11,689 bases of DNA from Chloroflexota bacterium. GTDB lineage: Bacteria > Chloroflexota > Limnocylindria > Limnocylindrales > CSP1-4. The stretch covers positions 1 through 11,689 of the forward strand of contig JAJYDP010000096.1 in the NCBI GenBank assembly GCA_021777365.1, written 5' to 3'. Numbering within the stretch: the first letter of the stretch is position 1; each line of letters starts with the position of its first letter. The notes below the pieces were generated by a model. That model searched no databases. It was not told the DNA's origin and worked only from the letters and a program-made list of their open reading frames with translations. Shown in pieces: positions 1 to 5,472 of this stretch. Made by a program: the position numbers and the translations under genes.

Positions 1-383
1 GCCAATCGCTCCGCCTCGTTCGACGTGATCTGCGAGGCGCGCTCGATCAGTGCCACGACGGCCTGCCCATTGGGACCGAGCACCTGCCACGCGGGCAGTT
101 CCTCGACGACGCGGAGCGCGAGGCAAGCGATCTTGTGCGGATAGTCCAGCCTGTCGAGCACGTCGCCCACGGGCTCGACGCGGAGCAGGCGACAGGGCCA
201 CGTGAGGCCTGTGCAATCGGCGGGCTCGGTGCTCACGGACAGGTAGGTCCCGGCATCGTTCGGCACCATCGCGGTGCTGATCGGATGGCGCACGACCTCG
301 CCCGAGACGAGCGCTGCGCCGTAGTTGATGGTGCCGGTACGGAAGTCCAGGCCATCGGGATGGGTGGCCTTGTAGTAGTTCAC
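1..383 (-). CDS. Hypothetical phage protein, 3' end missing (runs off the window)
   Basis: The reading frame is open from a GTG at 383 to the left edge, about 127 codons, so the C-terminus is missing. The protein begins VNYYKATHPDGLDFRTGTI. It continues with well-formed coding sequence that includes YLSVSTEP, LLRVEP and the late stretch LPAWQVLGPNGQAVVALIE. Third codon positions are overwhelmingly G or C, which supports this frame over the plus-strand ORF at 135-593. The GTG overlaps the stop of the preceding gene by four bases (GTGA), so it is probably translationally coupled. No enzyme motif, membrane segment or signal peptide is visible. The opening resembles small uncharacterised proteins of actinobacterial phages, but I cannot name the family with certainty. 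It shares the promoter at 558-586 with the gene before it. Confidence 0.8.
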   Translation of the reverse strand, partial: MNYYKATHPDGLDFRTGTINYGAALVSGEVVRHPISTAMVPNDAGTYLSVSTEPADCTGLTWPCRLLRVEPVGDVLDRLDYPHKIACLALRVVEELPAWQVLGPNGQAVVALIERASQITSNEAERL

Positions 384-530
384 GCTAGCGCTCCTTTCGA
401 CCCGATTCCCAGGAGGTCCTTGAGCCTCACCGTCTGCCACTCCCGTTCCGCGTCCCTCGCCGCGGCCCACGCCGTCGCTCCAGTACAGGGCGGAACCGAT
501 CAGGCCCCGCGCGTTGAGTTCCTCTGTCAT
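380..530 (-). pseudogene. Small hypothetical gene with an apparent frame break (about 49 aa if joined)
   Basis: An ATG at 530 follows a good ribosome binding site (AAGGGAGA) in the leader of the promoter at 558-586. The first 17 codons (MTEELNARGLIGSALYW) have coding-like third positions. In the same frame the following codons become poor in third-position GC. The frame one base further on then becomes strongly coding (ATAWAAARDAEREWQTVRLK...) and ends with TGA at 380, overlapping the next gene's GTG by four bases. That second frame has no usable start codon of its own before the break. Skipping a single base near 479 would join both halves into one natural protein ending GIGSKGALA. This is therefore an assembly/sequencing indel, a mutation, or programmed +1 frameshifting. 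Function is unknown. Confidence 0.55.
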
Positions 531-557
531 CCGTCTGTCTCCCTTGCTGGTGGGACC

Positions 558-586
558 AGAGTACCCCATCCGCGCGGGTCTGTCAA
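558..586 (-). promoter_or_regulatory. Promoter copy 1 (minus strand)
   Basis: On the minus strand, TTGACA at 581-586 is separated by 17 bases from TACTCT at 558-563, a sigma70-type arrangement. It is one of three near-identical cassettes in the window (also 4256-4284 and 9788-9816). All three share TACCCATTGACAGA, GGGGTA just before or at the -10, and a leader reading CAGCAAGGGAGA or a close variant just upstream of a start codon. Copies 1 and 2 also share ACTTACCCATTGACAGA. TACCCAT on one side and ATGGGGTA on the other form an imperfect inverted repeat spanning the promoter, so a repressor or activator might bind here. It would drive the two leftmost genes. Confidence 0.8.
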
Positions 587-613
587 TGGGTAAGTTCGGC
601 GGGCGGGGCGGCG

Positions 614-1216
614 TCACGACGGCAGCCCTCCCATCATCAGCTTCACGCGCTCCGGGGCGCGTTCCTCCGGCTCCAGCCACGGCATCCCCAGTTCCGCGAG
701 GAACGTCTGCTCGTCCGGGCACGGGACGTACCGCCCGTAGGCGTACAGCCGCCCGCCCTGCACCCGTCGCCCCCACGCCCGGCAGCGCGTCACCAGCTCG
801 CGTGAGAAGTCGGCCGGCCCGGTGCGGATGGTGAGGATCACGCCCCAGTCGGCGCCGCTCTCCGGCGTGACGAGGAACAGGTCGACCGGCAGCCCGCGGT
901 ACGCGAGCGCCTTGTAGGCGTTCCCGTCGCGGGTCTGGACCTCCTCGCTGCCGTCCCGGCGATGCAGCCGCACCTCGCGGCGGTCGAGCGTTGCCACGAC
1001 CGCATCGAGGGCGCTGCGGCGCACCGTGTCGAACAGGCCCTCGGCCGCGTCGTAGTAGCGCGGCTCGGCCACCAGCTCGATGTCGGACACGAGCGCCTTC
1101 CGCCGCCGCAGGCTCCCCGCGATCACGATCCGCTCACAGGCGGGGGCCAGCAACTCCCGCAGTTCCTCGGCCACGGGCAGCGCCTCGGCGTAGGGGATCG
1201 GATTGCCGCTGCTCAC
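614..1216 (-). CDS. Pol X-like (DNA polymerase beta superfamily) nucleotidyltransferase
   Basis: A 200-residue protein starting at a GTG (VSSGNPIPYA) that overlaps the upstream stop by four bases. It carries the Pol beta superfamily catalytic signature: GSLRRRK at residues 34-40 followed by SDIEL at 44-48, with a third acidic position at D112 in LPVDLFLV. Further on, TGPADFSRELV (132-142) and the late stretch DEQTFLAELGMPWLEPEERA resemble the thumb and extreme C-terminus of Pol X polymerases. There is no N-terminal helix-hairpin-helix lyase domain and no PHP domain, so it is much shorter than bacterial PolX (over 500 aa). Expected activity is metal-dependent nucleotide transfer, either gap filling or terminal addition. 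It sits directly after a methyltransferase in the same operon. The longer ORF reaching 1795 is only read-through of the neighbour's antisense frame. Confidence 0.82.
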   Translation of the reverse strand: MSSGNPIPYAEALPVAEELRELLAPACERIVIAGSLRRRKALVSDIELVAEPRYYDAAEGLFDTVRRSALDAVVATLDRREVRLHRRDGSEEVQTRDGNAYKALAYRGLPVDLFLVTPESGADWGVILTIRTGPADFSRELVTRCRAWGRRVQGGRLYAYGRYVPCPDEQTFLAELGMPWLEPEERAPERVKLMMGGLPS

Positions 1217-1842
1217 GGCTGCCTCCGGTAGATCGTCAGGTCGTCGTGGATGCCGCCCCACTGCGGCAGGACGACGCGGCGCACGACCCGCCAGTCCCGC
1301 TCCAGCGCCGCGTGGTACGCCCGGTCCCCGGTGCAGCCGCCCTCTCCCTCCCCGACGTACGCGACCCGCTGGCCCCCCGCCCGGTCGTACGCCCGCAGGG
1401 CACGCGCGGCCATGTCCGCCCCGTACGGCGGCCAGCACAGGAACAGCGTCCGGTCGGGGTACCGCCCGGCCCGCTCCGGGCCACCGCGCAGGATCGCGGT
1501 CCACGGCGCCCCGTCGCCGGGGCGCCACCAGCCGGAGTCGGCGTAGCGCGGGGGGTACGTGTCGAACGCCAGCACGTCGGCCCCGGCCTCGCGGAGCAGG
1601 TGCGCCCAGTAGCCGCGCCCGGCCCCGATCTCCACGAGCGGCGAGAGGGCGGCCAGCGCGGCGACCGCCGCGTCGGTGGGGACGGCGAACGCGAAGCGCC
1701 GGATCAGGTCCCAGCGGTACTCGACGCGGGTGCCCTTCGTCCACTGCTCGGGCGGCAGCGCGTCCCACGACGAGTGCGGGAGTCCGCCGCCCCACAGCCG
1801 CCCCGGCGGCAGGGCGAGGCAGGCGGCGAGGTAGTCGTTCAC
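1213..1842 (-). CDS. SAM-dependent methyltransferase-like protein with WPPYG motif
   Basis: A 209-residue protein from a GTG at 1842 (VNDYLAACLALPPG), overlapping the upstream stop by four bases. Residues 69-80 (LVEIGAGRGYWA) are a Rossmann-fold motif I that binds S-adenosylmethionine. AFDTYPPRY at 92-100 fits the acidic end of strand 2. LFLCWPPYG at 133-141 sits where nucleic-acid amino-methyltransferases carry (D/N)PPY. A conserved-looking loop YVGEGEGGCTGD follows at 162-173. It therefore looks like a class I methyltransferase and may act on an amino group of DNA, although the first residue of the catalytic motif is Cys-Trp rather than Asp or Asn, so the substrate is open. Its operon partner is the Pol X-like enzyme at 614-1216. 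The longer upstream extension to 2175 is a shadow of the previous gene. Confidence 0.75.
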   Translation of the reverse strand: MNDYLAACLALPPGRLWGGGLPHSSWDALPPEQWTKGTRVEYRWDLIRRFAFAVPTDAAVAALAALSPLVEIGAGRGYWAHLLREAGADVLAFDTYPPRYADSGWWRPGDGAPWTAILRGGPERAGRYPDRTLFLCWPPYGADMAARALRAYDRAGGQRVAYVGEGEGGCTGDRAYHAALERDWRVVRRVVLPQWGGIHDDLTIYRRQP

Positions 1843-2306
1843 GGGTCGACCCTCACCAGCAGTCGTCCGTGCGTCAGGCACGAGCCGTAGACCCACCGCG
1901 GGCTGACGGTCGTCTCCAGCCTGCTCAGGTCGGCACCGCACGTCGGGCACCGCGCTCGCTGCTTGCGGGCAGGCCACTCGGGCGGCTTCCTCCCGACGAT
2001 TAGGCTTCGCCACACGCGCTGCTCGCGGGCGTGGTTGTGCGTGGCGGGGTGCTCCGAGCCCCGCATGACCGGCGTGCGCTCGATCAGCCCTCCGGTCGCG
2101 CCGTACCGGGTGGCTCCGGCCATCGCGCGGTGCTCGGGCGGGTCGGGGATGCCGTGCTCGTGCAGCAGCCGCCACACGTCGTCGGTGGTGAACTCCTCCC
2201 GCTCGCAGGCGAGGACCCGCACCGCCAGCCTCGCGAACACCAGCCAGTCGGCCGCGTGCATCTCGGCCCGAACGATGGCGTCGTCGCGTGCCTGCCGCTC
2301 GGTCAT
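1839..2306 (-). CDS. Winged-helix / zinc-ribbon phage protein
   Basis: A 155-residue protein starting at ATG 2306 (MTERQARDDAIVRAEMHAAD), four bases inside the end of the upstream gene. Residues 38-102 (EFTTDDVWRLL, then GATRYGATGGLIERT, ending RVWRSL) look like a winged-helix fold: helix, recognition helix, then a basic wing. The same layout recurs in uncharacterised actinobacterial and phage proteins, where conserved His and Trp residues sit before the final VWRSL. The C-terminus has CPTC at 120-123 and C143 with H146, a probable zinc ribbon. This suggests a small DNA-binding protein, possibly a regulator or replication accessory. No enzymatic motif is seen. The longer frame to 2480 would add Arg-rich antisense sequence and was not used. 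Confidence 0.72.
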   Translation of the reverse strand: MTERQARDDAIVRAEMHAADWLVFARLAVRVLACEREEFTTDDVWRLLHEHGIPDPPEHRAMAGATRYGATGGLIERTPVMRGSEHPATHNHAREQRVWRSLIVGRKPPEWPARKQRARCPTCGADLSRLETTVSPRWVYGSCLTHGRLLVRVDP

Positions 2307-2647
2307 CGGTCGTCGCCCCCTGCGAAGTCGCTCTGCTCGAAGTCGTGAACCTCGCCGGTCCGCCGGTCGAGCACGTACCAGTGGGTGCCGCCCCATCCCT
2401 CGTCGCGGGTGAGCTCCAGCGCCCAGAACGCCGCCTCCTGCGCGTCGGCCACTCCGACGTCCGGGGCCTCCTCGACGCACGGGTAGCTGGCCGCGAACAT
2501 CACGACGTACCGCTCGTCAGGATCGACGTAGAGCGACGTCTCGGTACCGAGGTGCGTGATACCACTCGCGGCGGCCGAACGCGGCTCTCGAACGGCGCTT
2601 CCGGCCTCAGAGGGCGTCGCAGTAGTCGTAGCTCTCGTCTCGCTCAT
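2303..2647 (-). CDS. Hypothetical phage protein (114 aa)
   Basis: The ATG at 2647 is preceded on the minus strand by GGGAGGACCGCC, an excellent ribosome binding site, which supports this start despite a 41-base overlap with the upstream gene. The first 30 residues are Ala/Thr/Ser-rich and probably disordered. The folded part begins around GITHLGTETSLYVDPDE and ends with GGTHWYVLDRRTGEVHDFE, an acidic, aromatic-rich sequence with alternating strands. A single Cys and no catalytic motif are seen. The pattern WYVLDRRTGEVHDFE looks like a short beta-hairpin domain. I do not recognise a family. The gene is coupled to the winged-helix gene by an ATGA overlap. Confidence 0.72.
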   Translation of the reverse strand: MSETRATTTATPSEAGSAVREPRSAAASGITHLGTETSLYVDPDERYVVMFAASYPCVEEAPDVGVADAQEAAFWALELTRDEGWGGTHWYVLDRRTGEVHDFEQSDFAGGDDR

Positions 2648-2852
2648 GGCGGTCCTCCCATCGCTCCGGTCGCTCGCCGTAGACCCGCTCGCGCAGCGCC
2701 TCGGTCCGCCCGCAGGCCGGGCAGTACGTCTCGCTGACGAAGTACCAGTACCGACGCTCTCCCTCGGCGTAGGCCGCCGCCGTCCGGTCGTGACGGCGGC
2801 GTGCCACCTCGATGTCGGCCAGCAGGGCGCTCCACTTCGCCTCGGCGGTCAC
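2607..2852 (-). CDS. Small zinc-ribbon-like hypothetical protein (81 aa)
   Basis: It starts at GTG 2852 (VTAEAKWSALLADIEVARRR), overlapping the upstream stop by four bases. The first 35 residues form a probable amphipathic helix. The rest is YWYFVSETYCPACGRTE followed by RERVYGERPERWEDRHE and a terminal YDYCDAL. CPAC at residues 44-47 with C78 suggests metal binding, though only three Cys are present and a His (for example H69) would have to complete the site. Short proteins with a CPxCGR core followed by RPERWEDRHE-type sequence occur in many phages, with no known function. Confidence that it is a gene is high; its role is unknown. Confidence 0.75.
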   Translation of the reverse strand: MTAEAKWSALLADIEVARRRHDRTAAAYAEGERRYWYFVSETYCPACGRTEALRERVYGERPERWEDRHERDESYDYCDAL

Positions 2853-3376
2853 GGCTGGTACTCCGGCTCGACTACCTCGGTCGCGCCGGGGCCACCGACC
2901 CTTGCGGCCCATGTGTTGGGGCTGTTGACGTGGCGGAACACCCGGCCGTAGGTGGGGTCGCTGCGGTGGTTCGCGCAGACGGCCACCCGCCCGTCACCGC
3001 CGGGATCTTCCTTCAGCCGCCGGACGTAGCGCGCCTTGCCGTTGCAGCGGTGGAAGCCGACTGCCCGGCCGCTGTTCGCGACGCTGATCTGGCAGTACGT
3101 GATGGCTCCGCTGTAGGGGATGGCCAGCTCGCGCTGGGTAGCCTTGCGAAGGGCGGCGCGAGCCGCCTCGTTGCGCGCGGCCTCGCGGCTCTGGCGCTCG
3201 TACGGGGCGTAGTCGGCCCGCGGGCAGATCACGAAGTCGTACTGGCGGAGGATGCCCAGCGCGCCCGGGTACTCCGCCATCAGCCGCTCCCGCACGTCTT
3301 CGATGGCGTTGCGGTCGCGCTCCTTGATCTGATCGTAGGTCGGCAGATCGTTCACCTGCTCGCGGATGGCGCTCAC
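2849..3376 (-). CDS. Hypothetical phage protein with possible Cys/His metal site (175 aa)
   Basis: The GTG at 3376 (VSAIREQVNDLPTYDQIKER) overlaps the upstream stop by four bases. The N-terminal half is highly charged and predicted helical (RNAIEDVRERLMAEYPGALG, then a run of Arg/Glu/Ala around YERQSREAARNEAARAALRK). The C-terminal half contains ITYCQIS, GFHRCNGKARYVRR and VAVCANHRSDP, where spaced Cys and His could bind zinc and the basic stretches could contact nucleic acid. The last 25 residues look extended. No known catalytic motif is visible and I cannot assign a family. The longer frame to 3493 adds antisense sequence of the neighbour and was rejected. Confidence 0.75.
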   Translation of the reverse strand: MSAIREQVNDLPTYDQIKERDRNAIEDVRERLMAEYPGALGILRQYDFVICPRADYAPYERQSREAARNEAARAALRKATQRELAIPYSGAITYCQISVANSGRAVGFHRCNGKARYVRRLKEDPGGDGRVAVCANHRSDPTYGRVFRHVNSPNTWAARVGGPGATEVVEPEYQP

Positions 3377-3591
3377 TGCGAAGTCCTTTCCAGCCGCCGG
3401 ATCGCGGCCATCCAGTCGCGGTACGCGACCTTGGGGATACGTCCGCCCTCGGGGGTCAGCACCCAGCACCGGCCCATGATCTTGGCGTGCCACTCGCCCA
3501 CGACCGTCCCATCCTCGCGGCGGGCGGTGTGCATCGTCTCGGTCCCGAAGCCGTTGCCAGCCCAGCGGGACTCACGCGTGATACGGATCAC
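3373..3591 (-). CDS. Small hypothetical protein (72 aa)
   Basis: A complete 72-residue frame from ATG 3591 (MIRITRESRWAGNGFGTETM) to TGA at 3373. It overlaps the upstream gene by ATGA and the downstream gene by GTGA, so it sits in the middle of a translationally coupled series. The sequence is basic, with Trp residues scattered through EWHAKIMGRCWVLTPEGG and a C-terminal helix DWMAAIRRLER. No recognised domain, signal peptide or membrane segment is seen. The overlaps at both ends and strong third-position GC are the main evidence that it is real. Confidence 0.7.
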   Translation of the reverse strand: MIRITRESRWAGNGFGTETMHTARREDGTVVGEWHAKIMGRCWVLTPEGGRIPKVAYRDWMAAIRRLERTSQ

Positions 3592-3869
3592 CTCGCGGCC
3601 CTCCTCGCCTCGCGGGCGTCCACCTGCTCGCGGATGGCGATGGCCTGCTGCTGGATGGCCTCGCGCATCGCGCGGACCTGCCGCTGCCAGCCCTCGTGCT
3701 CGTCCCGCGCCTGCCGGAAGGCGTCCGGCTGGTCGATGTAGTCGCGCCCGTTGGGGTACATCGCCGCGAGCGCCTTGTCGGCCTCGTACAGCGCGTGCAT
3801 GGCCGCGAGCCGCAGGCCCAGCAGCTCCGTCGGGTCGGTGCTGTTCAGGGAGAGGATGGGGCCGGTCAC
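3588..3869 (-). CDS. Small helical / coiled-coil hypothetical protein (93 aa)
   Basis: It starts at GTG 3869, with AAGGGAG eight bases upstream as ribosome binding site, 13 bases after the stop of the previous gene. The protein begins VTGPILSLNSTDPTELLGLR and is almost entirely helical. The later part (HEGWQRQVRAMREAIQQQ and onward) has heptad-like spacing of hydrophobic residues and a basic, Ala/Arg-rich end, which suggests a coiled coil and oligomerisation. No Cys, catalytic motif or membrane segment is present. Function is unknown. It is coupled to the next gene by ATGA. Confidence 0.72.
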   Translation of the reverse strand: MTGPILSLNSTDPTELLGLRLAAMHALYEADKALAAMYPNGRDYIDQPDAFRQARDEHEGWQRQVRAMREAIQQQAIAIREQVDAREARRAAR

Positions 3870-3882
3870 GGTCGTTCTCCCT

Positions 3883-4230
3883 TCACGCGAGCAGGAGGAA
3901 CGCCGGGTGGGCGGACCCCAGCGGCACGTAGAACGTGACGCCGAGGTCGGCGGTCCCGACGAGGGTGTGGACGGCGAGCACGCTGCCGGGGGGGCATGCG
4001 ACCTTCTCCATCTGGCCGAACCCGGCCAGTCCGGTCGCGGAGGCGACGGCCCCGTCCGAGAGGCGGATCGCCTTCACGAAGTCCCGGCACCCCTCGCTCC
4101 ACGTCGTCTGGAGGAACAGGGGCTCGGTATACGGGGCGACGCGGACCTTGCGCCCGCGGTACTCGGGGAAGGTCGCCCGGAGGGCTGCCTTCACGGCGGG
4201 GTGGGATCGACTGACGGTGACGGCATTCAT
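3883..4230 (-). CDS. First gene of the leftward operon, hypothetical protein (115 aa)
   Basis: The ATG at 4230 (MNAVTVSRSHPAVKAALRAT) lies seven bases after AAGGGAGA and about 20 bases after the predicted transcription start of the promoter at 4256-4284. The ORF could be extended to 4284, but that would put the promoter inside the gene. The protein has a basic segment (FPEYRGRKVRV), a Trp-containing middle (LQTTWSEGCRDFVKAIRL) and a C-terminus of short beta strands (VLAVHTLVGTADLGVTFYVP). It looks like a small mostly-beta soluble protein. Its promoter-proximal position predicts early, strong expression, as is common for host-takeover proteins, but this is inference and no family is recognised. 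Confidence 0.78.
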   Translation of the reverse strand: MNAVTVSRSHPAVKAALRATFPEYRGRKVRVAPYTEPLFLQTTWSEGCRDFVKAIRLSDGAVASATGLAGFGQMEKVACPPGSVLAVHTLVGTADLGVTFYVPLGSAHPAFLLLA

Positions 4231-4255
4231 CGGGTTCTCCCTTGCTGTTGGGACT

Positions 4256-4284
4256 ACCCTACCCCATCGGGGGCACTCTGTCAA
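4256..4284 (-). promoter_or_regulatory. Promoter copy 2, start of the leftward operon
   Basis: On the minus strand, TTGACA at 4279-4284 is followed after 17 bases by TAGGGT at 4256-4261. The leader ends CAGCAAGGGAGAACCCG before the ATG at 4230. It matches copies at 558-586 and 9788-9816 in the -35, in GATGGGGTA up to the -10, and in the leader. It is back-to-back with a rightward promoter whose -35 begins at 4311, so one protein bound here could control both directions. Confidence 0.85.
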
Positions 4285-4310
4285 TGGGTAAGTTGCGATC
4301 CGGGCGAGGG

Positions 4311-4338
4311 TTTACAGCCCGCGGGCGGGGGATAGAAT
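4311..4338 (+). promoter_or_regulatory. Rightward promoter for the replication block
   Basis: TTTACA at 4311-4316 and TAGAAT at 4333-4338 are separated by 16 bases, giving a near-consensus sigma70-type promoter. TAGAAT is the most AT-rich hexamer in the surrounding GC-rich sequence. Transcription would begin near 4345 and run into the primase and helicase genes. This promoter lacks the TACCCATTGACAGA element of the three related cassettes, so it is probably regulated differently. Confidence 0.65.
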
Positions 4339-4343
4339 GGATG

Positions 4344-4447
4344 GGCTGCCGGAGGTCGCACCAAGGGCAGCCGGGCGTAGAACCCGAGCGGAGCGCGAGG
4401 CGGGTGGCTGTACCCCGCTCGCCTCCCCCGCTACTCGGTACAGGAGG
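4344..4447 (+). ncRNA. Candidate structured 5' leader upstream of the primase operon
   Basis: The predicted transcript begins with a perfect 7-base-pair hairpin (GGCTGCC at 4344-4350 with GGCAGCC at 4366-4372). A second hairpin pairs GAGGCG at 4397-4402 with CGCCTC at 4420-4425. The segment CCTCC at 4422-4426, which overlaps the 3' arm of that hairpin, is also complementary to the GGAGG of the ribosome binding site at 4443-4447. The two pairings are mutually exclusive, as in a translational switch. No known riboswitch or T-box consensus is recognised. In GC-rich DNA short hairpins arise easily, so this is a candidate only. Confidence 0.35.
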
Positions 4448-4456
4448 TTCGATCCG

Positions 4457-4561
4457 ATGATCCGGTCCGAACGACCCCGCCCCACGGCCCCGCAGCAGAC
4501 GGGCGGTGGTGGCACCCGCGACCACGGCGACGGGGAGGCTCGACAGCCCCTCCGCTCGTGA
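4457..4561 (+). CDS. Small leader ORF coupled to the primase (34 aa)
   Basis: The ATG at 4457 (MIRSERPRPTAPQQTGGGGT) follows AGGAGG at 4442-4447 with nine bases of spacing, the best ribosome binding site in this stretch. The frame ends at TGA 4559-4561, overlapping the primase GTG by four bases (GTGA). The primase has no well-placed ribosome binding site of its own, so reading this short frame probably delivers ribosomes to it. The peptide is basic, Pro/Gly-rich and likely disordered, so coupling may be its whole purpose. The same frame is open from an ATG at 4337, which is less likely because that lies in the -10 region. Confidence 0.5.
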   Translation: MIRSERPRPTAPQQTGGGGTRDHGDGEARQPLRS

Positions 4562-5472
4562 GCGGCTGGAGCCTCGCCGACGTCGGCGAGGTCTACCGGG
4601 CCGCGTGGTGCCCCCGCACCGACGCCTACGCGGACTGGTCGGTGCAGGGCGAGCACTGGTACGCCGTCCGCGAGGAGCTGACCGTCGCGCGCATCCTCGA
4701 CGGGCTCCGCAGGGTCCGGCCCCCGGTCAGCGCCTACATGGACGACCGCGAGGGCAACACGCACGTACTGGCGGTCGACTTCGACCGCGACGACGGCTGG
4801 GACCTCGGGCTGCGGCTGGCGCGCGTCATCGCCGCCGACGGCGGTCGCCCCTACGTCGAGCGCAGCCGCCGGGGATGCCACCTGTGGGCGACCAGCGAGG
4901 TGCTGCCGGGCGAGACGGTGCGGCGGGCGCTGCGCTACTGGCTGGGGCGCGTGGACCGCGAGGCGGCGCGCGACCCCAAGGTCGAGGTCATGCCGATGGC
5001 GGTCCAGCGCGGGCCGGAGACGGTGGGCCACAGCCTGCGCCTGCCGCTGATGCCGCACCAGCGCACGGGGGAGCGGCACCCGCTCTGCGACCCGGACGGG
5101 AAGCCCGTCGGCGGCACGCTGGGCGAGACGATGCTGGCGGTGGCCGACACGCCGGCCGCCGTGGTGCGAGCCGCCGCGGAGAAGGTCAAGGTCGGGGTAA
5201 CCGAGATCAGCGTGCCCCCGTGGGCACGTCACCCGCAGCGCGAGGGCGGGGACGTGGTGGCAATCCTGCAGGAGCACGGCGTCCAACGGGCCGCACCGGG
5301 CCGGACGGTGCGATGCCCCCTGCATGAGGATGGGTCGGCCAGCATGACCATCTCACGAGACTCGGAGCGGGTGTGGTGCCACGCCCCCCACTGCGACGCT
5401 TACAACGACGGGCGGGGGCTCGGAGCGGATCAGCTCGTGCGGGCGCTGACCGGAGTGCCGAGTCATGGCTGA
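4558..5472 (+). CDS. AEP-type primase (TOTE-like) with C-terminal zinc-binding module
   Basis: A 304-residue protein from GTG 4558 (VSGWSLADVGEVYRAAWCPR). Residues 70-79 (VLAVDFDRDD) carry the DxD metal-binding motif I of archaeo-eukaryotic primases. Residues 96-110 (GRPYVERSRRGCHLW) match the second motif, with H108 in the G-x-H-L-W context seen in TOTE-type primases. HSLRLPLMPHQ (158-168) fits the third. At residues 253-279, CPLH followed by WCHAPHC resembles a CHC2-like zinc site that reads template DNA. The enzyme would make primers for phage DNA replication, perhaps with polymerase activity too. It overlaps the helicase gene by eight bases, so primase and helicase are expressed together. 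The helix-bundle domain of larger prim-pols is absent. Confidence 0.82.
   Translation: MSGWSLADVGEVYRAAWCPRTDAYADWSVQGEHWYAVREELTVARILDGLRRVRPPVSAYMDDREGNTHVLAVDFDRDDGWDLGLRLARVIAADGGRPYVERSRRGCHLWATSEVLPGETVRRALRYWLGRVDREAARDPKVEVMPMAVQRGPETVGHSLRLPLMPHQRTGERHPLCDPDGKPVGGTLGETMLAVADTPAAVVRAAAEKVKVGVTEISVPPWARHPQREGGDVVAILQEHGVQRAAPGRTVRCPLHEDGSASMTISRDSERVWCHAPHCDAYNDGRGLGADQLVRALTGVPSHG

Noticed and set aside
1203..2003. Long plus-strand frames across the left region (also 991-1890 and 2801-3931)
   Set aside because: They encode Arg/Pro/Ala-rich sequence without motifs, opposite minus-strand genes that have recognisable domains and start/stop overlaps. They are antisense shadows typical of high-GC DNA.
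4439..4460. GGTTCGATCC resembling a tRNA T-loop
   Set aside because: The flanking five bases on each side do not pair and no acceptor or anticodon stem can be drawn; it is better explained as ribosome binding site plus spacer.
4312..5325. 337-codon minus-strand frame over the primase
   Set aside because: It lies antisense to a protein with clear AEP and zinc motifs and has His/Arg/Gln-rich low-complexity content. It would also start inside the real gene.
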